DNA from: LMUY01 sp964245075 | GTDB taxonomy: Bacteria > Pseudomonadota > Alphaproteobacteria > Acetobacterales > Acetobacteraceae | DNA length: 64,000 bases | NCBI GenBank assembly: GCA_964245075.1 | Contig: CAXTLC010000002.1 | Location: 1 to 64,000 of the forward strand | Direction of reading: 5' to 3' | In this document: positions 56,545 through 64,000 of the stretch, piece by piece | How positions within the stretch are numbered: position 1 is the first letter of the stretch | Layout: each line of letters begins with the position of its first letter | Translations under genes and position numbers: made by a program | Notes under the pieces: model-generated | Told to the model about the DNA's origin: nothing | The model's input: only the letters and a program-made list of their open reading frames with translations | The model's database searches: none

Positions 56545-57012
56545 TCAGTAGCGCTTGTAGGGCAGGAACTTGCCGCTCATCGTGAGCTTGACGCGGTCGC
56601 CTTTCTGGTCCGGCTGCCGTTCCATCGTCATGTCGAAGTCGATCGCCGACATGATGCCGTCGCCGAACTCCTCGTGGATCATCTCCTTCCAGGTGGTGCC
56701 GTAAACGCTGACCAGCTCGTAGAACCGGTAGATCAGCGGGTCGGTCGGCACGGCGGTCGGGAGCGAGCCGCGATAGGGCGCTTGCGCCAGCAAGTCGGTC
56801 TCCGAAGGGGACAGGTCGAACAGCACGCCGGCCTTCTCGGCCGTTTCGGGCGTCATCGACATCTGGCCCAAGCATGCAGCGCAGGTCCAGATTGGGGAAA
56901 AGCCGAGCTTCTCGGCGACTTGCGGCCAAGTCCAGCCCTTCGCCTTCTTGGCCGCGATGATCTTCTGGCCCAGGGCAGTCTTTGCGTCGTTCAAGCGAAC
57001 CTCCTCTCTCAT
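56545..57012 (-). CDS. cynS: Cyanate hydratase (cyanase)
   Basis: This 155-residue enzyme converts cyanate and bicarbonate to CO2 and carbamate (then ammonia). The catalytic residues are at the same numbers as in E. coli: Arg96 and Glu99 (YRFYEL) and Ser122 (GIMSAIDF). The N-terminal helix-turn-helix-like domain is intact. The ATG at 57012 overlaps the ABC ATPase stop (ATGA), so cyanase is made together with the transporter. Confidence 0.97.
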   Translation of the reverse strand: MREEVRLNDAKTALGQKIIAAKKAKGWTWPQVAEKLGFSPIWTCAACLGQMSMTPETAEKAGVLFDLSPSETDLLAQAPYRGSLPTAVPTDPLIYRFYELVSVYGTTWKEMIHEEFGDGIMSAIDFDMTMERQPDQKGDRVKLTMSGKFLPYKRY

Positions 57013-57872
57013 TCAACCAGTTCGGCCGGGCGCACCTCTGGCACCGTGCGGCCGGTCCAGCCGTCCGGGCGGCTGCCCGCCAGGGCGCGGGACCGGGTGA
57101 CCAGGAAGTCCACGATGTGGTTGCGCAACTCGTAGTAGCCCGGCGTGTGATGGATGGCGGCGCGCACGCGCGGCCGGGGCAGGGTGTTGACCACCACCTC
57201 TGCCACCCGCGCATCGGGACCGTTGGTCATCAGCAGGATGCGGTCCGCCAGCAGGATCGCCTCGTCCACGTCGTGCGTGATCATGAACGCCGTTTGCCCG
57301 GCACCTCCGACCAGCCGCAGCACCTCGTCCTGCAAGGTGCCGCGGGTCAGCGCGTCGAGCGCCGAGAACGGCTCGTCCATCAGCAGCAACTGGGGTGCGA
57401 CCGCCAGCGCGCGGGCGATGCCGACGCGCTGCTTCATGCCGCCGGACAGCTCCGCCGGCCTGCGGTTCATGGCATCGCTCAGGCCCACCAGGTCCAGCAC
57501 GCTTGCGGCATGGGCCTCCACCTCCGCCCGCCGCCAGTCCCGGTGGCGGGAGCGGACGGCGAAGGCGACGTTGCCGAGCGCCGTCAGCCAGGGCAGCAGC
57601 GCGTGGGACTGGAAGATCACCGCGCGGTCCAACGCCGGGCCGGAGATGGCCGCGCCGTCCACGGCGACGGCGCCGGCGTCGGGCGCTTCAAGCCCGGCCA
57701 GGATATTCAGCACCGTCGTCTTGCCGCAGCCCGAATGGCCGATCAGCGCCACGAACTCGCCTCGCTCCACCCCGAACCAGACGTCCTGGAACACCGCGCG
57801 CTCGCCGTAGCGGCGGCTGATGCCTTCCACGGACAGCCAGGGCCGCCCAGAAGGAGGTCCCGCCTGCCTCAA
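57009..57872 (-). CDS. cynD: ABC transporter ATPase, nitrate/cyanate type
   Basis: This 287-residue ATPase has Walker A GHSGCGKTTVLN, signature ELSGGMKQRVGIARAL, Walker B LLLMDEPFSALD and the switch FMITHDVDEAILL. It belongs to the NrtD/TauB/SsuB-like family. Its position between a permease and cyanase indicates cyanate import. The name is given by context. Confidence 0.93.
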   Translation of the reverse strand: MRQAGPPSGRPWLSVEGISRRYGERAVFQDVWFGVERGEFVALIGHSGCGKTTVLNILAGLEAPDAGAVAVDGAAISGPALDRAVIFQSHALLPWLTALGNVAFAVRSRHRDWRRAEVEAHAASVLDLVGLSDAMNRRPAELSGGMKQRVGIARALAVAPQLLLMDEPFSALDALTRGTLQDEVLRLVGGAGQTAFMITHDVDEAILLADRILLMTNGPDARVAEVVVNTLPRPRVRAAIHHTPGYYELRNHIVDFLVTRSRALAGSRPDGWTGRTVPEVRPAELVE

Positions 57873-57876
57873 ACGC

Positions 57877-58716
57877 TCATTCCTGCCACGCGACCGCCTG
57901 CGCCAGGCGGCCCAGCCCCTTGTCCAGCACCATGCCGACCAGCCCGATCAGCCCGATCGCGACGATGATGTCGGCGATGGACAGGTTGTTCCATTGGTTC
58001 CAGACAAAGTAGCCGATCCCGGTGCCGCCGACGAGCATCTCGGCGGCGATGATCACCAGCCAGGCGATCCCTACCGAGATGCGCATGCCCGTCATGATGG
58101 TCGGCGCCGCCGCCGGCAGGATGACGCGGAACGCGGTGCGCCAGGGTCCGGCCTCCAGGGTGCGGGCGACGTTCAGCCATTCCCGCCGCACGCTGCTGAC
58201 CCCGTGGGCGGTGTTCAGCAGCATCGGCCAGACCGCGCAGATGAAGATGACGAAGATCGCCGAGATGCTGCTGTCCTTGATGGTGTAGAGCGCCAGCGGC
58301 ATCCAGGCGAGCGGGCTGACCGGGCGCAGCACCTGGATGATCGGGTCCAGCGCGCCGCGCATCACCGGGCTGGTCCCGATGAGGAAGCCCGCCGGCACCG
58401 CCGCCAGCACGGCCAAGCCGAAGCCGAGCGCGACGCGCAGCAGCGACCAGCCCATCTGGATGCCGATGCCCTGGTCGTTGGTGCCGTGGACGTAGAACGG
58501 GTCCTGCAGCAGGGTCCAGGCGCGCACGGCGACATCGGACGGGCGCGGCATCGGCGATGTCTGCCCCTGGCTGGCGGCGGTTCCGACCAGGGCGGCGTAC
58601 TCCGGGTCCACGGTGGCGGACCCGGCGGCCGGCGTGGCCGCGATCTGCCAGGCGCCCAGCCCCACGAGGAGGATGGCGGCCAGCACCGCCAGCGACTGCC
58701 AGCGCTGCCGGGTCAT
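57877..58716 (-). CDS. cynB: ABC transporter permease, nitrate/cyanate type
   Basis: This 279-residue membrane protein has about six hydrophobic segments and the cytoplasmic EAA-like loop ARTLEAGPWRTAFRVILPAAAPTIMTG in part. It is a NrtB-type permease. The ATG at 58716 overlaps the stop of the binding-protein gene. Gene name by context. Confidence 0.92.
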   Translation of the reverse strand: MTRQRWQSLAVLAAILLVGLGAWQIAATPAAGSATVDPEYAALVGTAASQGQTSPMPRPSDVAVRAWTLLQDPFYVHGTNDQGIGIQMGWSLLRVALGFGLAVLAAVPAGFLIGTSPVMRGALDPIIQVLRPVSPLAWMPLALYTIKDSSISAIFVIFICAVWPMLLNTAHGVSSVRREWLNVARTLEAGPWRTAFRVILPAAAPTIMTGMRISVGIAWLVIIAAEMLVGGTGIGYFVWNQWNNLSIADIIVAIGLIGLVGMVLDKGLGRLAQAVAWQE

Positions 58717-60098
58717 GCGCGCCGGATCGGGAAGGACGCGACGTACTCGTCGGGCTTCGCCGGGTCGAAGACCTTGCCCATGATCGTGTAGCTCTTGTAG
58801 GCCGTCTCGGGCGGAAGCAGGCCAGCCTCCTTCATCCGCGCCGCCGCGTCCGTCGCGAGGTAAACCTGCTGGGCCACGTCCCGCCAGGCCACGTCACCCT
58901 TCAACTGGCCCCAGCGTTTCATCTGCGTCATCATCCACACCGCCATGGACGGGTAGGGAAACGGGTCGAAGCCCACCCGGTCCGGCACGCGCCTCACGCC
59001 GCCCAGCCCGTCGGCGTAGGTTCCGGTCAGCGCCTGCTCCACCACCGTCTGCGGCTGGTTGAGGTAATTCTGCGCGCTGATGATCCCGGCGATTTCCTTG
59101 CGGTGTTCCGCCTTGTTGGCGTAGGCGGTGCTGTCCACGATGGCCTGCAGAAGGGCGCGGAAGGTGTTGGGCTGCTGCCGGACGGTGGCCTGGCTGATGC
59201 CGAGGGCGCAGCACGGATGGCCGTCCCACATTTCCCGGGTGAGCATGTGGATGAAGCCCACGCCGTCGTACACGGCGCGCTGGTTGAACGGGTCCGGTCC
59301 CAGGAAGCCGTCGATGTTCTCCGCCCGCAGGTTGGCCACCATCTCCGGCGGCGGCACCACGCGCAACTGCACGTCCCGGTCCGGGTCCAGGCCGGCCTCC
59401 GCCAGGTAGTAGCGCAGCAGGTAGTTGTGCATGGAGTAGTCGAACGGGATGGCGAATTTCATGCCTCTCCAGTTCTTGGGGTCGCGGTTGTCCTTGTGCT
59501 TGATGGCCAGGGTGATCGCCTGGCCATTGATGTTCTCGATGGCCGGCACCGCGAACGGCACCCGCTGGGAGCCGGCGCCCAGGGTCAGCGCCAGCGGCAT
59601 GGGGCTGAGCATGTGGGACGCGTCGTACTCGCCGTTCAGCACCTTGTCGCGCACCACGGCCCAGCCGGCGGTGCGCACCACGTCCACGTTCAAGCCTTGC
59701 CTGGCGTAGAAACCCATCGGCGCCGCCAGGATGATCGGCGTGGCGCAGGTGATGGCGATGAAGCCGATTCTGATGTCCTTCTTCTCCGGTGCGCCGCCGG
59801 CGCCTTCGGCCCATGCCTCCTGCGCGCGCAGCACTGGAAAGGCCCGGTCCATCGCCGCTGCGACCGTGGCGGCGCCGAGAACCTTCAGCACCCGGCGCCG
59901 GCCTGCCTCGCCGCCGAAAGCGGCCCGCTCCGCCGCGACACGGAATGCGTCCGCCGTCCCGGCCGCAACGGCGTCGCAGGCCAAGGCGGCGCCACCGCAG
60001 CGGCAGCCGGGAGGGTGGGCGGGGCTGGAAAGCGTCAATGCGACTCCTTCAGGGCAGAGGTGTTCCTCCAGGCGGAAACGTTCCAACGCAAGCGCCAT
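58713..60098 (-). CDS. cynA: ABC transporter substrate-binding protein, nitrate/cyanate type
   Basis: This 461-residue protein matches the NrtA-like family: IRIGFIAITCATPIILAAPMGFYARQGLNVDV in part, AFAIPFDYSMHNYLLRYYLAEAGLDPD-like and VPPPEMVANLRAENIDGFLGPDPFNQ. The family domain starts around residue 105. Before it lie a Cys-rich segment (PGCRCGGAALAC) and a twin-arginine-like signal (RRRVLKVLGAATVAAA). The presence of ~70 residues before the Tat-like signal is odd; an internal start is possible. It is the first gene of the cyanate operon. Confidence 0.9.
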   Translation of the reverse strand: MALALERFRLEEHLCPEGVALTLSSPAHPPGCRCGGAALACDAVAAGTADAFRVAAERAAFGGEAGRRRVLKVLGAATVAAAMDRAFPVLRAQEAWAEGAGGAPEKKDIRIGFIAITCATPIILAAPMGFYARQGLNVDVVRTAGWAVVRDKVLNGEYDASHMLSPMPLALTLGAGSQRVPFAVPAIENINGQAITLAIKHKDNRDPKNWRGMKFAIPFDYSMHNYLLRYYLAEAGLDPDRDVQLRVVPPPEMVANLRAENIDGFLGPDPFNQRAVYDGVGFIHMLTREMWDGHPCCALGISQATVRQQPNTFRALLQAIVDSTAYANKAEHRKEIAGIISAQNYLNQPQTVVEQALTGTYADGLGGVRRVPDRVGFDPFPYPSMAVWMMTQMKRWGQLKGDVAWRDVAQQVYLATDAAARMKEAGLLPPETAYKSYTIMGKVFDPAKPDEYVASFPIRRA

Positions 60099-60236
60099 GC
60101 CGTGGAACGGCAGCCTGGGGTCCCGCCACCGGCATCTCGCTGCCCAGCATTTGGGCGGACAGACCGGTCTGTGCGTGTTTCAGCGTCATCGCGGCATGTT
60201 GCCTCCGATAAAGGCCGGCGATCCGGGCGATCCCTC

Positions 60237-60254
60237 GCGTGAGCCTGGTCACGC
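60237..60254. promoter_or_regulatory. CRP/FNR-like inverted repeat in the cyanate-operon/SDR divergent region
   Basis: GCGTGA, six bases, TCACGC form a perfect inverted repeat with the TGA-N6-TCA layout used by CRP/FNR-family regulators. It lies in the 229-base space between the divergent cynA and SDR starts. A very similar sequence occurs at 47970-47985 inside the 6S RNA candidate. No regulator gene of this type or CynR is next to it. Confidence 0.4.
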
Positions 60255-60327
60255 AATCGCGCAGCCGCGACCCCTAGCGCACCCACGCGCAGCTTCCATG
60301 TCGCTATGAGGGTCGGAGATCAGCGTA

Positions 60328-61356
60328 ATGAGCCAAGTCGCGGTCATCACGGGTGGAACTGCCGGCATTGGCCGGGCCACCGCACGGGCCTTTGCGGTAA
60401 AAGGGTATGCGATCGGTTTGATCGCCCGCGGCCAGGACCGGCTGGATGCGGCCCGCGAGGAGTTGGAGGCGATGGGCGTGCGCGTGCACGCCGTTTCGGC
60501 CGACGTGGCGGACGCGACGGCGGTGGACGCGGCGGCTGACGCCATCATCGAAGCGCTCGGCCCCGTCACGGTCTGGGTCAACAACGCCATGGCGACTGTT
60601 TATTCCCCGATCAGGGACCTTGATCCCGCTGAGTTCCGCCGGGTGACGGAGGTGACCTACCTGGGTGCGGTCAACGGCACCATGACCGCGATGAAGCGCA
60701 TGCGAAGCGGCACCATTGTCCAGGTCAGCTCGATTCTGGCTTGGCGGGCGATCCCGGTGCAGGGCGCCTACTGCGGCGCCAAGTTCGCCTTGCGGGGCTT
60801 CACCGAGTCGCTGCGGTCCGAACTGCTTCACGACCGCAGCCCGCTGCACCTGACCATGGTGCACCTCCCCGGCGTCAACACGCCGCAATTCGATTGGGCC
60901 CGCAACAAGACCGGGCAGCAAGCGATGGTGTCCAGTCCCTACCAGCCCGAAGTCGCCGCGGACGCCATCGTATTTGCCGCCACCCGCAAGCGGCGGGATG
61001 TCTTCGTGGGAAGCGCCACCCCGCCCACCATCGTCGTTTCGCGCCTGGCGCCGAACCTGATGGATCGCGTGCTGGCGACCAAGGGATACTCCGCGCAGCT
61101 CGGCAAGACGCCGTCCGAGCCGTCCGAAGGCAACCTGTTCACGCCCGCGCCGGGCAGCGCCCAGGCCGCCCGGGGACGCTTCGACGCGACTGCCAAAAGC
61201 CGGCGGGACATCTACACCAGCCGGCAAGGCGACGCCGTCGCGGCGGGGCTGCTGTTGCTGGGGGCCGTCAGCCTACAGGCGCTTGCCATGTCGCCCCTGT
61301 TCGTGGGGCCGGCCCTGGCGGCGAGGGCCGTCATGCGGGCCGCGCGGCGCTGCTGA
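60328..61356 (+). CDS. Short-chain dehydrogenase/reductase
   Basis: This 342-residue SDR has the NAD(P)-binding TGGTAGIG motif (8-15), NNA in VWVNNAMATVYSP, the catalytic Ser in VQVSSIL and Tyr-x-x-x-Lys in GAYCGAKFAL. The C-terminal ~90 residues extend past the usual length and are hydrophobic at the end (AAGLLLLGAVSLQALAM), so it may associate with the membrane. The substrate is unknown. Confidence 0.92.
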   Translation: MSQVAVITGGTAGIGRATARAFAVKGYAIGLIARGQDRLDAAREELEAMGVRVHAVSADVADATAVDAAADAIIEALGPVTVWVNNAMATVYSPIRDLDPAEFRRVTEVTYLGAVNGTMTAMKRMRSGTIVQVSSILAWRAIPVQGAYCGAKFALRGFTESLRSELLHDRSPLHLTMVHLPGVNTPQFDWARNKTGQQAMVSSPYQPEVAADAIVFAATRKRRDVFVGSATPPTIVVSRLAPNLMDRVLATKGYSAQLGKTPSEPSEGNLFTPAPGSAQAARGRFDATAKSRRDIYTSRQGDAVAAGLLLLGAVSLQALAMSPLFVGPALAARAVMRAARRC

Positions 61357-61488
61357 CCCGGCAAATAACTGGCGACCCGCTGCGGGGGCCTGTGTTGCCG
61401 CGGAGGCGGGCCTCACTGATGCCAGGTTGCAACATGGCCAGCGTATGATGTTGTTTGGTCCTGAAATCGTCACGATTTTGGAAAAAGC

Positions 61489-61506
61489 TTGGCACTGTGT
61501 TTGCTA
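61489..61506 (+). promoter_or_regulatory. Sigma-54 (-24/-12) promoter upstream of prkA
   Basis: TTGGCAC-TGTGT-TTGCTA matches the sigma-54 consensus, with GG and GC at exactly 12-base spacing. It lies 235 bases upstream of prkA. In Enterobacteria the yeaGH operon (prkA-DUF444) is sigma-54-dependent and nitrogen-responsive, which supports this call. No activator-binding site was identified by eye. The rest of the 384-base space before prkA holds no gene. Confidence 0.75.
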
Positions 61507-61674
61507 GATGGCTTCATGAAGTTGTTGCGACCGCGTGGACCGTGCGTGCCGATGCCTGGGGCGGCCTTCATGGCCGAAGAATATATTCCGTGCATTTCTT
61601 GCCATGTGCGCTGTAGCGTGACGATTGGAAGATCGGAATCCTGGCAACGACTGGCCTGTTCCGTTTACTAGTAT

Positions 61675-61722
61675 CCCGCAACGATTACTTGGCGCCGACT
61701 ACCTGGGCGCGGGTGTTGCGGG
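61675..61722 (+). promoter_or_regulatory. Leader stem-loop before prkA
   Basis: CCCGCAAC (61675-61682) pairs with GTTGCGGG (61715-61722), ending six bases before the AGGAG ribosome site of prkA. A small CTCT-TAGG-AGAG fold can also cover the ribosome site itself. Translation control is possible but unproven. Confidence 0.35.
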
Positions 61723-61740
61723 TCTCTTAGGAGAGTGTGA

Positions 61741-63687
61741 ATGCGTCAAGCCGTAAACGTCTTCTCCCTTCATGCATCGCTGCGTGACGAGCGCCGCGAA
61801 GTGGAGATGAGCCTGGCCGAGTACCTGGATGCCTGCGGGGAAGATCCCACAACGTACGCCACTCCCGCTGAACGCATGCTCAAAGCCATTGGCGAGCCGG
61901 AACTGGTTGACACCTCGCGTGATCCGCGGCTCGCACGGCTGTTCTTGAATCGCACGGTCCGGATCTACCCGGCTTTCTCCGAGTTCCACGGCATGGAGGA
62001 GACGGTCGAGCGTATCGTCGGCTTCTTCCGCCACGCGGCTCAAGGGCTGGAGGAGCGCAAGCAAGTTCTCTACCTGCTGGGCCCGGTCGGCGGCGGCAAG
62101 TCTTCGCTGGGGGAACGGCTGAAGGCGCTGATGGAGCAGGAACCCATCTACGTGCTCAAGGCGGGCAACGAGATCAGCCCGGTGTTCGAAAGCCCGCTCG
62201 GCCTGTTCGAGCCGGAAACCATGGCCGATGCCTTGGCGGAGCGCTACGGCATCCCGCGCCGCGTGCTGACCGGCATCGCCAGCCCCTGGGCGTTGAAGCG
62301 CCTGGATGAATGGGGTGGCGACATCGAGCGGTTCCGCGTCGTCAAGCTGTATCCGTCCCGCCGCAAGCAGATCGCCATCGCCAAGACGGAGCCCGGCGAC
62401 GACAACAACCAGGACATCTCCGCCTTGGTGGGCAAGGTCGATATCCGCAAGCTGGAGATGTACAGCCAGAACGACCCGGACGCCTACGGCTTCTCCGGCG
62501 GGCTGAACCGCGCCAACCAGGGCATCCTCGAGTTCGTCGAGATGTTCAAGGCGCCGATCAAGATGCTGCACCCGCTGCTTACCGCCACGCAGGAAGGCAA
62601 CTACCTGGGCACCGAGAACATCGGCGCCATCCCGTTCCAGGGCATCCTGCTCGCCCATTCCAACGAGGCGGAATGGCAGACCTTCCGCAACAACCGCACC
62701 AACGAGGCCTTCCTCGACCGGGTGTCCGTCGTGAAGGTGCCGTACTGCCTGCGGGTGACGGAGGAGGGGCTGATCTACGAGAAGCTGATCAGCGGCTCCG
62801 CCCTGGCCGCCGCGCCCTGCGCGCCGCACACGCTGGAGATGCTGGCGCGCTTCGCCGTGCTGTCCCGCCTCAAGGCGCACGCCAACTCCCGCCCCTTCGC
62901 CAAGATGCGGGTTTATGACGGCGAGAACATCCGCGAGACCGATCCGAAGGTCCGCACCATGCAGGAGTACCGCGACAACGCCGGCGTGGACGAGGGGATG
63001 GACGGCATCTCGACGCGCTTCGCCTACAAGGTCCTCTCGGCGACGTTCAACCACGCTTCCACCGAGGTTGCGGCCGACCCGGTGCATCTGATGTACGTGC
63101 TGGAGCAGGCGATCCGCCGCGAGCAGTTCCCGCCGGAGACGGAAGCGGCCTACCTCGCCACCATCAAGTCCGAACTGGCCACCCGCTATGCCGAGTTCAT
63201 CGGCAACGAGATCCAGAAGGCGTACCTGGAGAGCTACGGCGATTACGGTCAGAACCTGTTCGACCGTTACCTCGACTACGCCGACGCCTGGATCGAGGAC
63301 CAGGACTTCAAGGACCCGGACACCGGGCAGATGCTGAACCGCGAGTTGCTGAACGCCGAGCTGACCAAGATCGAGAAGCCGGCGGGCATCGCCAACCCGA
63401 AGGACTTCCGCAACGAGGTGGTGAAGTTCGCCCTTCGCAGCCGCGCCGCCAACGCCGGGCGCAACCCGTCCTGGACGTCCTACGAGAAGATTCGCGACGT
63501 GATCGAGAAGCGGATGTTCTCCCAGGTCGAGGATCTGCTGCCGGTGATCAGCTTCGGGTCCAAGAAGGACGGCGAAACGGAGAAGAAGCACAACGACTTC
63601 GTGGAGCGCATGGTCTCGCGGGGCTACACCGAGCGGCAGGTGCGGCGCTTGGTCGAGTGGTACATGCGGGTCAAGCAGTCAGCCTGA
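61741..63687 (+). CDS. prkA: PrkA family serine protein kinase (YeaG)
   Basis: This 648-residue protein has an AAA+-like N-terminal part with P-loop GPVGGGKS (114-121) and a C-terminal kinase-like region (about 400-648). PrkA/YeaG contributes to survival under nitrogen and stationary-phase stress in E. coli and to sporulation signalling in Bacillus. Motifs such as YLLGPVGGGKSSLGERLKAL and EMFKAPIKMLHPLLTATQE are typical. AGGAGA precedes the ATG. The DUF444 gene follows after eight bases. Confidence 0.95.
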   Translation: MRQAVNVFSLHASLRDERREVEMSLAEYLDACGEDPTTYATPAERMLKAIGEPELVDTSRDPRLARLFLNRTVRIYPAFSEFHGMEETVERIVGFFRHAAQGLEERKQVLYLLGPVGGGKSSLGERLKALMEQEPIYVLKAGNEISPVFESPLGLFEPETMADALAERYGIPRRVLTGIASPWALKRLDEWGGDIERFRVVKLYPSRRKQIAIAKTEPGDDNNQDISALVGKVDIRKLEMYSQNDPDAYGFSGGLNRANQGILEFVEMFKAPIKMLHPLLTATQEGNYLGTENIGAIPFQGILLAHSNEAEWQTFRNNRTNEAFLDRVSVVKVPYCLRVTEEGLIYEKLISGSALAAAPCAPHTLEMLARFAVLSRLKAHANSRPFAKMRVYDGENIRETDPKVRTMQEYRDNAGVDEGMDGISTRFAYKVLSATFNHASTEVAADPVHLMYVLEQAIRREQFPPETEAAYLATIKSELATRYAEFIGNEIQKAYLESYGDYGQNLFDRYLDYADAWIEDQDFKDPDTGQMLNRELLNAELTKIEKPAGIANPKDFRNEVVKFALRSRAANAGRNPSWTSYEKIRDVIEKRMFSQVEDLLPVISFGSKKDGETEKKHNDFVERMVSRGYTERQVRRLVEWYMRVKQSA

Positions 63688-63695
63688 GCGCAGCC

Positions 63696-64000
63696 ATGGA
63701 CATCATCGACCGGCGGCCGAACCCGCATGGCAAGAATCTTGAGAACCGGCAGCGCGTGCTGGCCCGGGCGAGGGGAGCCCTCGCCCGGGCCGCACGCTCG
63801 GCGATCGACAACGGCACGCTGCGCGAGACGGGGCGCGGCGAAACGATGACGATCCCGGCGGACGTGCTGCACGAGCCGTCCTTTCACACGGTGTTCACGA
63901 CCGGTGAACGGCAGGTGGTGCTGTCCGGCAACAAGGAGTTCTCCACCGGGGACCGGCTGTCCAGGCCGCCGGGCGGCTCGGGCGGCGGACGCGGCAGCGG
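63696..64000 (+). CDS. YeaH/YhbH (DUF444) family protein, 5' part
   Basis: The start ATG 63696 begins MDIIDRRPNPHGKNLENRQR, like the N terminus of YeaH (IDRR..GK...NRQR), and continues with TIPADVLHEPSFH and GDRLSRPPGGSGGGRGSG. DUF444 proteins usually carry a C-terminal VWA-like domain and are encoded with PrkA and SpoVR. The gene runs off the window edge; about 101 codons are visible. Confidence 0.92.
   Translation, partial: MDIIDRRPNPHGKNLENRQRVLARARGALARAARSAIDNGTLRETGRGETMTIPADVLHEPSFHTVFTTGERQVVLSGNKEFSTGDRLSRPPGGSGGGRGS

Noticed and set aside
61489..61671. A 60-codon frame downstream of the SDR gene
   Set aside because: It starts inside the sigma-54 promoter and lacks a ribosome site; the region is better explained as promoter and leader.

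Overview
The window is GC-rich DNA from an alphaproteobacterium, most likely Acetobacteraceae/Rhodospirillales. This is inferred from gene families and gene order (rluD-rpoH, hisZ-purA, yebC-ruvCAB-ybgC-tolQRAB-pal-cpoB-tilS-ftsH-folP-glmM, zapA-6S-fau, an ELM1-family gene), not from a database search. Most of it is chromosomal core, with an integrated mobile element at the left edge and a few accessory modules.

Region 1 (1-8290) is a compact integrative element in the 3' end of a tRNA-Ser gene. A 12-bp direct repeat marks its ends (44-55 and 8279-8290), and a paired GCATAC motif lies just inside each end. It carries a serine recombinase, about 1.4 kb without recognisable genes but with repeats and an origin-like block, a PrimPol-RepA-type primase-helicase, three small HTH proteins, two unknown proteins and a tyrosine integrase. 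There is no obvious cargo, so it looks like a self-replicating satellite or cryptic element.

Region 2 (8.3-21.6 kb) is accessory metabolism: an oxalate decarboxylase; a CoxE-XdhC-XdhC-MoeA/MocA maturation cassette for a molybdenum hydroxylase, without the hydroxylase itself; RidA; a CHAP amidase; a split chromate transporter with an MFS carrier; an acyl-CoA synthetase; and an aminotransferase. Region 3 (21.6-50.8 kb) is core: tRNA-Glu, rluD, rpoH, a pseudokinase plus membrane-protein pair, purA, hisZ, serC, thiD, then a long minus-strand run from yebC through the Holliday-junction (Ruv) and Tol-Pal genes to tilS, ftsH, folP and glmM, and finally fau, a likely 6S RNA, zapA, thiE and a class I aldolase.

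Region 4 (50.8-53.5 kb) is bracketed by two inverted copies of a ~105-bp structured repeat whose hairpins show compensatory changes. Between them lie a tiny lipoprotein, an acyl-CoA synthetase and a decayed MazEF/PemIK-type toxin-antitoxin pair. Next comes a 100-N scaffold gap flanked by an identical 55-mer, almost certainly an assembly artefact that breaks an otherwise intact gene.

Region 5 (53.5-64 kb) holds that uncharacterised gene with an ELM1-family partner, a cyanate uptake and hydrolysis operon (binding protein, permease, ATPase, cyanase), a short-chain dehydrogenase, and prkA-yeaH under a well-matched sigma-54 promoter.
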